From Filifactor villosus (GTDB taxonomy: Bacteria > Bacillota > Clostridia > Peptostreptococcales > Filifactoraceae): DNA of 64,000 bases. Of this stretch, positions 34,724-42,787 are shown one piece after another. Under the pieces are notes generated by a model. That model did not search any database. It was given only the letters and a program-made list of their open reading frames with translations, and was not told the origin of the DNA. The stretch covers positions 79,379-143,378 of the forward strand of contig NZ_JBHSHL010000025.1 of assembly GCF_042652965.1 (NCBI RefSeq), in the 5' to 3' direction. The position numbers were made by a program, and so were the translations under genes. Position 1 is the first letter of the stretch; the number at the start of each line of letters is the position of its first letter.

Positions 34724-35659
34724 ATGCGAGAGATAAAAACAATTGTAATTGCAGGTTCGGGTACGATGGGTTCTTCTATGGGAGAAACCTTTGCAAAATT
34801 TGGATATGAAGTTGTGTTGTACGATATTTTCGAGGAAGCCTTGGAGAAGGCAAAGAAACTGATTTCATTGAATCAGGAAACGGAAATTAACGAAGGGGTC
34901 ATAAGTGCCGAAGAGTCTCGGAAGCTCCTTGGACGAATACAATATACCGGAGATATCAATGTGTTCAAAAAAGCGGACTTCGTTGTAGAGGCAATCCTTG
35001 AGAATTTGGATATCAAACACAAGTTTTGGTCTGAAGTATCCGAGATTGTCGACGAAGACATCGTGCTTTGCAGTAATACTTCCGGTTTGAGTATTACCAA
35101 GATTGCAAAGGTCGTCAAGAATCCGGAGAGATTTTGCGGAATGCACTGGATCAATCCTCCTCATATCATTCCTTTGATAGAAGTGATCAAGGGGGAGAAG
35201 ACGACGGAGGAAAATGCACAGATTGTCAAGGAGTTGTCCCTGAAGGTCAATAAGAAACCTGTCGTCGTTCGTGATGCTCCGGGCTTTGTGCTCAATCGAA
35301 TCCAGTTTGCGATTATGAGAGAGTGTCTTCATATCGTTGAGCAGGGGATTGCTTCGGCGGAGTCGGTTGATGATGTAATGAAGTACGGTTTAGGACTTCG
35401 ATATGCGTGCTTGGGACCCTTCCAGGTTGCAGATCTCGGCGGGCTTGATATCTTCTACAATATCTCATCTTATCTTTTTGAAGACCTGTGTGATAAAAAG
35501 GAAGTCTTCGGTCTTTTGAAGGAGTGCTTTGAAAACGATGCACTCGGAGTCAAGAATCAAAAAGGGTTCTATGATTACAGCAACGGAAAGGATGAGGAAT
35601 TGATTCGTTATCGTGACAAAATGTTTACCAAGGTAGCAAGTACCCTGTATGAAAAGTAA
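34724..35659 (+). CDS. 3-hydroxyacyl-CoA dehydrogenase family protein
   Basis: NAD-dependent dehydrogenase of 311 residues. The dinucleotide loop is IAGSGTMGSSM (about 9-19), and catalytic-region motifs are SNTSGLSI and GMHWINPPHIIPLIEVI with the active-site His, followed by the C-terminal helical domain beginning DAPGFVLNRIQFAIMREC. The NPPHxxPLxEVI form is nearer to the L-carnitine dehydrogenase and lambda-crystallin-like branch than to classic butyryl-pathway Hbd (NPVPxMxLVE), so the exact substrate is open. GAGGGGAG precedes the ATG. It lies 106 bases after the permease and ends before a strong terminator. Confidence 0.88.
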   Translation: MREIKTIVIAGSGTMGSSMGETFAKFGYEVVLYDIFEEALEKAKKLISLNQETEINEGVISAEESRKLLGRIQYTGDINVFKKADFVVEAILENLDIKHKFWSEVSEIVDEDIVLCSNTSGLSITKIAKVVKNPERFCGMHWINPPHIIPLIEVIKGEKTTEENAQIVKELSLKVNKKPVVVRDAPGFVLNRIQFAIMRECLHIVEQGIASAESVDDVMKYGLGLRYACLGPFQVADLGGLDIFYNISSYLFEDLCDKKEVFGLLKECFENDALGVKNQKGFYDYSNGKDEELIRYRDKMFTKVASTLYEK

Positions 35660-35839
35660 GGGAAATTTCTCTTGTTCCTCTCTTTTTTAGGTATTTGTGA
35701 ATGAAATGGGAGAAAGTCTCTTGCAAACGCTTCTTCGTTGTATTATGATTAAAGAAAGGTCTACGGTTGATATCGGACCGTTGTCTTGACAACTCTAAAA
35801 AATGAATAGCATAAGTGTTGCTATGGAACAACTTGTAAG

Positions 35840-35874
35840 AAAGGGCGGCAGTATAACTGTACCGCTCTTTTTTT
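35840..35874 (+). terminator. Rho-independent terminator
   Basis: AAGGGCGG pairs with CCGCTCTT, continued by an inner AGT/ACT pair, and is followed by TTTTT. It ends the permease-dehydrogenase unit and separates it from the activator gene. Confidence 0.83.
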
Positions 35875-36071
35875 AACCGAAGACCGAGTGCGGATATGTG
35901 CAAAGAGACGTTTCATTCCTATTGTTTTCCACATGAAATCTCAGGGTTGCAAACTGTTTTCGGGAAGCGATGTGTTCCGCTTGAACTTCCATTTCGGATC
36001 ATCCGTGTAAACGTTCGACATCAAGATGGTTCACTTCTTAATAGAACGGAGCTGCTTTTCTGTGATCATGT

Positions 36072-36187
36072 CATACTGTTATCCGATGGAAAGCTCATCC
36101 GGTCTATTTTTCAACTATGAAGCTCTGTTTCGTTTTTTGTGGAGTACGATCTTGTGCTGATATCAATAATGCAATGAATAATACTAT
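36072..36187 (+). repeat. 116-bp palindrome-ended intergenic repeat, diverged copy
   Basis: Begins CATACTGTTATCC and ends GAATAATACTATA; CTATTTTTCAA and GATATCAA are kept in the middle. Same length as the well-conserved copies. Confidence 0.6.
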
Positions 36188-36282
36188 AGCATCGATATTT
36201 TCGTGTTTCGATCGGGAAAATAGGATGACCGGACAGTCTTATCCGGATAGAGTGATCGCGGTATGTAGAAGGAGGTGCAGAG

Positions 36283-37695
36283 ATGCTTGAAAAAGACGAG
36301 AACAAAGTTAAGATGAACTCCGATTTTCTTTTGGAGATGATACTTTCAGACACGAACGAACTCCTGGTCTTTGTCGATAAGGATGGGATCATCGTGGAGT
36401 TGAGCAAAGCTTATGCGGAGTTTTTGAAGGTGGAGCGCTCTGAAGCGATAGGAAAACATGTCTCCGATGTAATTGAAAACTCAAGGATGCACATCGTGAT
36501 AAAGACAGGGAAGGCGGAGATCGAAGCGACGCAGAAGATACATGGAAAAAATATGATAGCCAACCGAATTCCGGTCTATCACAATGAGAAGATCGTAGGA
36601 GCTTTCGGAAGGGTCGTGTTTCGAGATACGGCGGAATTGTATTCCCTTTCGGAGCGGATCAAGGAGATGGAGGTGGAACTCAACTACTATAAGAAGAATT
36701 TTAATCAGAGCAATCGCTCCAAATACACTTTAAATGATATTATAGGAAGTTCCATACCGATGATGGAACTCAAAAATAAGATACAGAGGATAGCCCAGAA
36801 TAACTCCAACATATTGATCCTGGGAGAGAGTGGGACCGGAAAGGAACTCTATGCCCATGCAATTCACGATTTGAGTGCGAGGAGAAAATATCCCTTTATC
36901 TGTGTAAACTGTGCAAGTATTCCGGGAGAGTTGTTGGAGTCGGAGCTCTTCGGATATGAAGAAGGGGCATTTACCGGTGCGAAAAAAGGAGGGAAGATGG
37001 GGCTGTTCCAGGCAGCGAATGGGGGTACGATCTTTCTCGACGAAATCGGAGAGCTTCCTCTCAATATGCAGGTAAAGATGCTCAGGGTTCTTCAGGAACG
37101 CGAGGTTAAGAAGATAGGTTCAACGGTTACCGAGGCGGTTGACGTAAGGATCATATCGGCAACGAATCGAAACCTCGAAAAAATGGTAGATACAAGGGAT
37201 TTTCGTTCCGATCTCTATTACAGGCTCAACGTCGTAAGACTTGTAATACCACCACTCAGAGATCGAAGACAGGATGTTCCCGACCTTGTCTACCATTTTA
37301 TTGAAAAACTTGCAGGAAAAGAAGAAATGCCGTTTTACGATATCAGTGACAAGGCGATGAGGATGTTGATGAACTACGATTGGCCGGGAAATGTCAGGGA
37401 ACTGGAAAATGTGATAGAAAGGGCCGGTAACTTTGTCGGTGCCGATGGAGTAATTGGAATAGAGCATCTGCCCTTGAGAGTCACGAAAAACGTCTATCAG
37501 ACCGATATCAGACCCTTGGGAGAGACGATGGGCGAGTATGAGAAGAAGGTTGTCCAGGAGGCTTTGATCAACTGTCATTCCAATAAGGTTTTGACGGCCA
37601 AGATGCTCGGGATCAGTAGGACCGCCCTCTATGAAAAGATGAATAAGTACGGGATCAAAAGTCAAAGGGAGAAGAAGGAGGATAAGAAGAGATAG
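36283..37695 (+). CDS. Sigma-54-dependent transcriptional activator (PAS, AAA+, Fis-type HTH)
   Basis: Enhancer-binding protein of 470 residues. An N-terminal PAS-like sensor (about 15-125; LLVFVDKDGIIVELSKAYAE) is followed by the AAA+ domain: Walker A GESGTGKE, the sigma-54 contact loop GAFTGA, Walker B GGTIFLDEIGELP, and the arginine finger region FRSDLYYRLNV. The last 45 residues carry a Fis-type helix-turn-helix (VLTAKMLGISRTALYEKMNK). There is no receiver domain, so the PAS domain is the likely direct sensor. AGGAGG lies eight bases before the ATG. It probably activates the GG-N10-GC promoter at 31808 in response to a short-chain acid or its CoA ester. Confidence 0.93.
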   Translation: MLEKDENKVKMNSDFLLEMILSDTNELLVFVDKDGIIVELSKAYAEFLKVERSEAIGKHVSDVIENSRMHIVIKTGKAEIEATQKIHGKNMIANRIPVYHNEKIVGAFGRVVFRDTAELYSLSERIKEMEVELNYYKKNFNQSNRSKYTLNDIIGSSIPMMELKNKIQRIAQNNSNILILGESGTGKELYAHAIHDLSARRKYPFICVNCASIPGELLESELFGYEEGAFTGAKKGGKMGLFQAANGGTIFLDEIGELPLNMQVKMLRVLQEREVKKIGSTVTEAVDVRIISATNRNLEKMVDTRDFRSDLYYRLNVVRLVIPPLRDRRQDVPDLVYHFIEKLAGKEEMPFYDISDKAMRMLMNYDWPGNVRELENVIERAGNFVGADGVIGIEHLPLRVTKNVYQTDIRPLGETMGEYEKKVVQEALINCHSNKVLTAKMLGISRTALYEKMNKYGIKSQREKKEDKKR

Positions 37696-37716
37696 GTCTA
37701 TGCCGCAATCGGCTGC

Positions 37717-37770
37717 TATACAAAAAAACTGTTGTTTTTATGTAAGAAAAGACAACAGTTTTTTTGTATG
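37717..37770. terminator. Bidirectional rho-independent terminator
   Basis: ATACAAAAAAACTGTTGT and ACAACAGTTTTTTTGTAT form a perfect 18-base stem with a loop of about 17 bases. It lies between convergent genes and provides a T tract on both strands. Confidence 0.9.
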
Positions 37771-37784
37771 CTTTGAGTTGAATT

Positions 37785-38654
37785 TTATTTGCTCATATAA
37801 GCGATGATTTTCTTTTCCTTAGCAAGTACGTTGTTGGCATACTTGGTGTTGTAGGTTCCTCTTGCGACATTTCCTATTCCCCAGTTGTAGGCAGTCAGAG
37901 CGAGGACTTCGTTTCCATTGTACTTTTTGAGGTAGGAAGAAAGTTCCCGGGTTCCCCGATCGACGTTGATGGAAATACTGTACATTTGTTTTGTACTTAG
38001 ACCCGATCCTGAGTATTTGCTGTGGATTTGCATCAAACCGTAACAAGGTCCCGTTTTTGTGGTGGGAGAGTAGGTGCTTTCCTTCCAGATAACAGCCATA
38101 ATCAGCGAACTTCGAACATTATACTTCTTTGAATACTTGAGTACGGCATTTGCAATATCCGAGCGTTGTTGAACGCTTAGACTCTTGTTTTTTGCACGGA
38201 TAAAACTCCTGATGCGAACAGCCTTTTTATCGTTTGATATGTTTGAAAGAGGCTGTGTATTTTTTTGTTGTACGGGAGCGGGTTCTTCCTCCGGCTCTTC
38301 TTCGGGAATGTCATTGTCGTTGTCATTGTCGTTGTCATCTCCGTCGGAAACTTTCCCGCTCTTGCCCGCACGATAAAAGTCGTGGGGAAGATCTTCCGCT
38401 TCGGCGTTTTCCGTTGCGGATTCGGGTTTTGCAGTGCTTTCGGAGGTGTTTTTATCTTCGGTTGTCGTATTATCTTCGGTTTTTGCTTTAGATGCTTCAA
38501 CCTCCGCAGTTGCAGAAGTCTCTTCCGATTGTACCTGTTTCTCAAGAGTCGTGTTTGAAATCGATTCTTCGCTTACTGACTTGTCATCTGCCCAAACCAT
38601 CTGTACAGAGGTCAAAAACAAGGCTAATGCAAGGATTAAAGAATATTTTTTCAT
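37785..38654 (-). CDS. Secreted lytic transglycosylase (SLT domain)
   Basis: A 289-residue exported enzyme that cleaves the glycan backbone of peptidoglycan. A signal peptide (about 1-22, probable cleavage after MVWA) leads into a long low-complexity region rich in Ser, Thr and Glu, including the alternating DNDNDNDND tract (about 105-115) and EEEPEEEPAP. The catalytic SLT domain covers about 155-285: the catalytic glutamate is in VIWKESTYSP, followed by YGLMQIH and ALTAYNWGIGNVARG. AAGGAG precedes the ATG. It is convergent with the sigma-54 activator and upstream of nothing else on its strand until NamZ, another wall hydrolase. Confidence 0.92.
   Translation of the reverse strand: MKKYSLILALALFLTSVQMVWADDKSVSEESISNTTLEKQVQSEETSATAEVEASKAKTEDNTTTEDKNTSESTAKPESATENAEAEDLPHDFYRAGKSGKVSDGDDNDNDNDNDIPEEEPEEEPAPVQQKNTQPLSNISNDKKAVRIRSFIRAKNKSLSVQQRSDIANAVLKYSKKYNVRSSLIMAVIWKESTYSPTTKTGPCYGLMQIHSKYSGSGLSTKQMYSISINVDRGTRELSSYLKKYNGNEVLALTAYNWGIGNVARGTYNTKYANNVLAKEKKIIAYMSK
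38310..38337 (-). repeat. 12-bp tandem repeat coding for (DN)n
   Basis: The unit GTCATTGTCGTT (plus strand) occurs twice with a partial third, encoding alternating Asp-Asn in the linker of the lytic transglycosylase. Repeats of whole codons can change copy number without breaking frame. Confidence 0.8.
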
Positions 38655-38821
38655 AAGTTACTCCTTTGTAAATTTTGTTTTTTTGAATTATATCCGATTA
38701 TTTTCTATAATTCAAGAAAAAAACACAAAACGGTTACAAAAAGGTAACAAAAAGAAGACAGAGGGGAAGGGAAGAACGTTTTAAACAGACGGTTTAAAGG
38801 GGAATGTAAAAAAAGATAGGG

Positions 38822-38879
38822 AAAAGGCAGAAATATTATCTGAAAATTAGTTCAATTCAAACAAAAATCCTGCCTTTTT
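38822..38879 (-). terminator. Probable terminator after namZ (minus strand)
   Basis: On the minus strand AAAAAGGCAGGATTT pairs with AAATnTTTCTGCCTTTT-like sequence (AAAGGCAG and CTGCCTTT arms) across a loop of about 35 bases. The T tail is short, so it is moderate. Confidence 0.55.
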
Positions 38880-38916
38880 GCGTCAAATGGATGAAATTAA
38901 CAAGAAAAATTTCAAT

Positions 38917-40191
38917 TTAAGGATAGATCAAATACTGTTGTCTTAAGGCTTTGAATGTATTTAATTCTTTTTGGTAACTTTCGACAATTTCTTCGCCTGA
39001 CAGTTTTTTCTTCAAAGATTTTCCCATAGCGTCACTTCCGAAGAGTTTTTCGAACATGGGTATGACTCCGTTTTTTTCACTCGGAACTTGAATCGGGCGA
39101 AGAAGGTTTGCTGTTGCGAGAGCATAGATACCTGTTTTTGCAGGGTTAAATGTGTGGTAATCGGTAATGATGACCTTGACTCCGCCACGATCGTTGATGG
39201 TGGCGGGTTCAAAACGAACTCCACTAAGCCCCGAACGATTTAGGCTGTCGGCAAATTTTACCGAATCAATGTTTTTTCCTCCGATCCAATGAAATTTATT
39301 CGCCTGTCCGATTCCGGTTCCTTCTCCCATTCCCGTGGCCATATAGAGGAAGGCCGATTCGATGTCGGGGATGTTCGGAGATGTTTGAGCAAAGGGAAGT
39401 CCCGTGTCCTGCCATATCATCGAGCGAGAGTAGTTCTTCATAGGAATCACGGTAAGATCGGCATGGATCTTACGGTTGAAGAAACGTGCCAACTCTCCGC
39501 AGGTCATACCGTGAGCAAGAGGAAGGTTGTCCACGCCGACAAAGGTAAGGTACTTATCCTTTGCGACATGACCTTCGACGATGGTTCCACCTAAGGGGTT
39601 GGGACGATCGAGAACGAGGATGGGGATGTTGTGTTTTGCACCCGCCTTCATAACGTAGTTCAGGGTAGACATATAGGTGTAGGTTCTGGAGCCGATGTCC
39701 TGCATATCGAAGATGAGAAGATCGATCCCTTCCAACATTTGTGCAGAAGGCTGTCTTGTTTTGCCGTAAAGACTGTAGACGGGAAGGTTTCTTTTGGTAT
39801 CGGTATAGGACATCACATAGGCTCCCGCTTTGGTTTTGCCGTCGAGACCGTGTTCGGGGGCATAGGTTGCAACCAGACGAGCGGAAGGGTGGTTGTAGAG
39901 CTTGTCGACAGTGCTTTCGCCTCTAGAGTTTACTCCGGTCTGATTGGTGACCAAGCCGATTCTTTTGCCGCTGATGAGATGTTCAAAATCCGTAAACAGG
40001 ACTTCATTGCCGAGGATAACTCTACCCCGAGAAGCGGTGTTTGAATTCGATAAGGAGCTCCTCCCTTCATGGAGAATCAATACAGAGTCCAAGTAGTCGA
40101 AAACATCACGAACCGACTCCTGTGCAAAGCTCACTCCTGTTTGAAGGAGTACAGAGAGCAGTAAAACAAAGATCAAAAACTTTTTTTTCAT
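38917..40191 (-). CDS. namZ: Exo-beta-N-acetylmuramidase NamZ (DUF1343, GH171)
   Basis: Secreted enzyme that removes terminal N-acetylmuramic acid from peptidoglycan fragments. The signal peptide is residues 1-23 (KKKFLIFVLLLSVLLQ, cleavage after SFA). The DUF1343 domain shows GKRIGLVTNQTGV, the conserved YAPEHGLDG, SLYGKTRQP, FDMQDIGSRTYTY, LDRPNPLGG and GMTCGELARF, with a variant substrate region GQANKFHWIG. It is 424 residues, full length including an N-terminal extension of about 50 residues. AGGAGG lies ahead of the ATG. With the neighbouring lytic transglycosylase it suggests peptidoglycan turnover; no MurNAc uptake gene is visible nearby. Confidence 0.93.
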   Translation of the reverse strand: MKKKFLIFVLLLSVLLQTGVSFAQESVRDVFDYLDSVLILHEGRSSLSNSNTASRGRVILGNEVLFTDFEHLISGKRIGLVTNQTGVNSRGESTVDKLYNHPSARLVATYAPEHGLDGKTKAGAYVMSYTDTKRNLPVYSLYGKTRQPSAQMLEGIDLLIFDMQDIGSRTYTYMSTLNYVMKAGAKHNIPILVLDRPNPLGGTIVEGHVAKDKYLTFVGVDNLPLAHGMTCGELARFFNRKIHADLTVIPMKNYSRSMIWQDTGLPFAQTSPNIPDIESAFLYMATGMGEGTGIGQANKFHWIGGKNIDSVKFADSLNRSGLSGVRFEPATINDRGGVKVIITDYHTFNPAKTGIYALATANLLRPIQVPSEKNGVIPMFEKLFGSDAMGKSLKKKLSGEEIVESYQKELNTFKALRQQYLIYP

Positions 40192-40554
40192 AGCTTCCTC
40201 CTTTTGTAACGGAAGACCGTCCTTCCGTATTCATGTGATATGCAAGGTACGGATAAAAAGCTGTTCGGAAAAGATGTTGTTTTTAGATGAACAAACACGT
40301 TTGTGCTTAAAGCCGACCCTCGCTTCGAGTATCTTCTTGTCTTTCGACAGGAACGAACATAGAAAACACTCTTCTTTATATTGTATCGAATAATAAAAAA
40401 ATGTGAGGTTACAATATCTTTACAATCCATATCATTTTTCGGATATCTTGAGGTTTTTTTGAGGCAGGGGCATGACAAGAGCAGTTTGAGCATGAGTAAA
40501 AGACAGACTGCTGTTTTTTTTTTGAAAAAAACTTGTAAGAAATCCAAAAACTGC
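40192..40554. other. Divergent region between namZ and the ytrA operon
   Basis: About 360 bases without a supported protein gene. It contains a strong plus-strand terminator at 40480-40523 that no plus-strand gene accounts for, so a short untranslated RNA from this region is possible. The short ORFs seen lack ribosome binding sites. Confidence 0.5.
40480..40523 (+). terminator. Orphan rho-independent terminator
   Basis: AGCAGTTTG pairs with CAGACTGCT (one G-T pair) and is followed by ten T residues. It lies upstream of the ytrA promoter and downstream of no plus-strand gene. Confidence 0.8.
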
Positions 40555-40609
40555 TTGACGTAGAAGGAAAAATGCCCTATTATATTATTGTATCAATTCA
40601 ATAGTACAA
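40555..40609 (+). promoter_or_regulatory. Promoter and operator of the YtrA-type operon
   Basis: TTGACG (40555-40560) and TATTAT (40578-40583) are 17 bases apart. Just downstream TTGTA (40588-40592) and TACAA (40605-40609) form an inverted repeat over the expected transcription start, the position used by YtrA-type GntR repressors. Confidence 0.72.
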
Positions 40610-40635
40610 AAATGGTGGATGAAGGAGGGTCAAGG

Positions 40636-41004
40636 ATGACATGGGTGTTTGATGAGAAGAGCCCGATCTATCTTCAGCTGATGGATTATTTGAAGAAGCA
40701 GATCATGTCCGGAGAGTTGCAGGGAGGTCAGAAGATCTTGTCGGTTCGAGAGTTGGCAAAACTTGCGGGAGTCAATCCCAATACGATGCAGAAGGCTCTT
40801 TCGGAGTTGGAAAGGGAGAAGCTTATCTATTCGGAGAGGACGGCGGGACGTTTTGTAACCAAGGATATAGAACTTATTGAACAAAAGAGAAAAGATTTGG
40901 CGAGAAAATATATGGAGGACTTTATTACTTCACTGAAGGAGTTGGGTTATACAAAGGAGCAGATCAGAGCATTATTGGATGATTTGTTTGAAGGGGGGAA
41001 GTAG
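40636..41004 (+). CDS. GntR-family repressor, YtrA subfamily
   Basis: A 122-residue regulator: an N-terminal winged helix (SPIYLQLMDYLKKQIMSGEL, SVRELAKLAGVNPNTMQKAL, ELEREKLIYSERTAGRFV) and a short helical tail instead of a large ligand domain, which defines the YtrA type. The start is the ATG at 40636 with GAAGGAGG seven bases upstream. The gene is followed after one base by an ABC ATPase gene and then a permease. YtrA regulators usually repress their own ABC operon and are relieved by wall-active antibiotics; an inverted repeat over the start site supports autoregulation. Confidence 0.93.
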   Translation: MTWVFDEKSPIYLQLMDYLKKQIMSGELQGGQKILSVRELAKLAGVNPNTMQKALSELEREKLIYSERTAGRFVTKDIELIEQKRKDLARKYMEDFITSLKELGYTKEQIRALLDDLFEGGK

Positions 41005-41005
41005 G

Positions 41006-41797
41006 ATGAATTTGGAAAAAGAAGTTCAGATGAAAGAAAAAGAGGAATTGCAACAAAAGGATATTGTTGATTTTGAAACGTCCTTTGAAAAGGCAAACGG
41101 AAGATGTTTGGTCGAATTTCGGAATGTGACCAAGCGTTTTGGGAAGTTAAATGCCTTGCAGAACGTGTCCTTTAAGTTAAATACGGGAAAAATCATCGGT
41201 CTTTTGGGACCGAACGGAAGCGGAAAATCGACGGCGATCAAGCTGATTAACGGACTTCTTCAGGCGGATGAGGGACAGGTTCTGGTCAATGGAGAAAGGC
41301 CGGGGCTGGAGAGTAAGAAGGTCGTGTCCTATCTTCCGGAGAGGACCTATCTGAATAACTGGATGAAGGTATCTCAGCTTCTGAAGTTCTTTGAAGATTT
41401 CTATGAAGACTTCGATATCAATGTGGCAAGGGAGATGCTCGATAACCTTGGTATCGATGAAAAGGCGAGGTTGAAGACCTTGTCGAAGGGAACCAAGGAA
41501 AAGGTACAGCTCATTCTTGTGATGTCAAGAAAGGCCCAACTCTATGTGCTCGATGAGCCGATCGGAGGAGTCGATCCCGCTGCAAGGGATTATATTCTCT
41601 CCACCATCATCCGAAATTATTCCCCGAATTCCGCAATCCTGATATCCACCCACTTGATTCAAGATGTGGAGAGGATCCTCGATGAAGTCATCCTGATCAA
41701 AGAGGGAAGGATCTATCTACAGGACAGCGTCGATAATATCAGAGAAGAGAAGGAAAGCTCGATCGATCACTTGTTCAGGGAGGTATTCAAATGTTAG
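41006..41797 (+). CDS. ABC transporter ATP-binding protein (YtrB type)
   Basis: A 263-residue ATPase with an N-terminal extension of about 35 charged residues before the nucleotide-binding domain. Walker A is GPNGSGKST, the Q-loop lies near YLPERTYL, the signature is LSKGTKEKV, Walker B LYVLDEPIGG with VDPAARD, and the H-loop STHLIQD. The shortened signature and Walker B match the YtrB/CcmA-like transporter group rather than importers. The ATG at 41006 starts one base after the GntR stop, with GGGGGGAAG overlapping that gene. It overlaps the permease gene by seven bases. Confidence 0.92.
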   Translation: MNLEKEVQMKEKEELQQKDIVDFETSFEKANGRCLVEFRNVTKRFGKLNALQNVSFKLNTGKIIGLLGPNGSGKSTAIKLINGLLQADEGQVLVNGERPGLESKKVVSYLPERTYLNNWMKVSQLLKFFEDFYEDFDINVAREMLDNLGIDEKARLKTLSKGTKEKVQLILVMSRKAQLYVLDEPIGGVDPAARDYILSTIIRNYSPNSAILISTHLIQDVERILDEVILIKEGRIYLQDSVDNIREEKESSIDHLFREVFKC

Positions 41798-42603
41798 GAA
41801 AATTGATTAAATACGAGATGAAGTCGGTTGCACGCTATTTTGTACCCTTATATGCTTTGATCCTCATAAGCTCTCTTCTTCTGGGACTGAATGTAGGGGC
41901 TTCGATGAGGTCGGGGTTGGAAACTTACGGAGCTGAAGGAATCATCCCCAGCTTATTGACCCTCATCCTTGTGTCGGGCTACATTGCTCTCTATGTGATT
42001 ACCATCATTATGATCGTTACCAGATACAGCAAGAATTTGCTGGGTGATGAGGGGTATCTGATGATGACCCTTCCGGTAAAGACGGAGTCCATCCTGCATT
42101 CCAAGTGGATATCATCAATGATATGGATGTTTTTGAGTATGGTCGTTGCGACTTTGAGTTTTGTTTTGATCTTCGTGCAGGTCATTACTCCCGAACATAT
42201 CAGTGACATGATGCATACAATGAAAATGGTGTTTGGAGCGGCGGATAAACTCTTTCTTCTCCTGATTTTGGTCAATATGTTGTTCGGCTATGTTGCAGGA
42301 GTATGTATGATTTACGCTGCGATTTCGATTGCACATCTTCCTCCTTTTGCAAAGCATAGAACGATATGGGCCTTTGTTATCTATATTGTTGGCAGCAATG
42401 TACTGGGTGTTTTTATAGCAAACATTTTGGAGCCCTTGATGGAATACTATGGAGAAGGAGAAGGTCTTATGTATGGAGGAGATCTTTTTTGGGGGAATAT
42501 CAATCAGATTTTTGGAATTATCTTACTGATACAGATTGTATTGGCTTGCGGTTTCTTCCTGCTCAACCACTATATTTTGTCTAAAAAATTAAACCTGGAA
42601 TAA
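41791..42603 (+). CDS. ABC transporter permease
   Basis: A 270-residue membrane protein with about six helices (near residues 15-35, 55-80, 105-130, 145-175, 190-210, 235-260). The N-terminus MLGKLIKYEMKSVARYF and LMMTLPVKTESILHSKW are typical of ABC-2 type permeases of the YtrC/BcrB kind. It starts inside the last codons of the ATPase gene, so translation is coupled. Together with the GntR regulator and ATPase it forms a three-gene exporter operon ended by a very strong terminator. The exported substrate or antibiotic is unknown. Confidence 0.88.
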   Translation: MLGKLIKYEMKSVARYFVPLYALILISSLLLGLNVGASMRSGLETYGAEGIIPSLLTLILVSGYIALYVITIIMIVTRYSKNLLGDEGYLMMTLPVKTESILHSKWISSMIWMFLSMVVATLSFVLIFVQVITPEHISDMMHTMKMVFGAADKLFLLLILVNMLFGYVAGVCMIYAAISIAHLPPFAKHRTIWAFVIYIVGSNVLGVFIANILEPLMEYYGEGEGLMYGGDLFWGNINQIFGIILLIQIVLACGFFLLNHYILSKKLNLE

Positions 42604-42609
42604 GAAGGG

Positions 42610-42649
42610 GCAGGCAGGAGGGTTGTCAAACTCTCCTGCCTGCTTTTTG
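42610..42649 (+). terminator. Rho-independent terminator after ABC operon
   Basis: GCAGGCAGGAG pairs perfectly with CTCCTGCCTGC, extended by inner GTT/AAC pairs, followed by TTTTT. It starts six bases after the permease stop. Confidence 0.95.
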
Positions 42650-42787
42650 ATTTATTGTAAGTCTTCCCTTGAGATTGTTTCCGTTTTTTTACACAATAAC
42701 CGTGGAAACCGACAGCGGATGCGGTATTCTTTTAAAAGAAAAAGATTCTTGATTTTTGTTGAGGCAGAAAGAGAAAGGAACTTATCT

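Larger units (their letters stand above)
35660..36282. other. Intergenic region between dehydrogenase and sigma-54 activator
   Basis: About 620 bases holding a terminator (35840) and a diverged copy of the 116-bp repeat (36072). A 74-codon ORF at 35896-36120 overlaps the repeat and has no ribosome binding site, so I do not accept it. No sigma-54 type GG-N10-GC site was found here. Confidence 0.5.
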
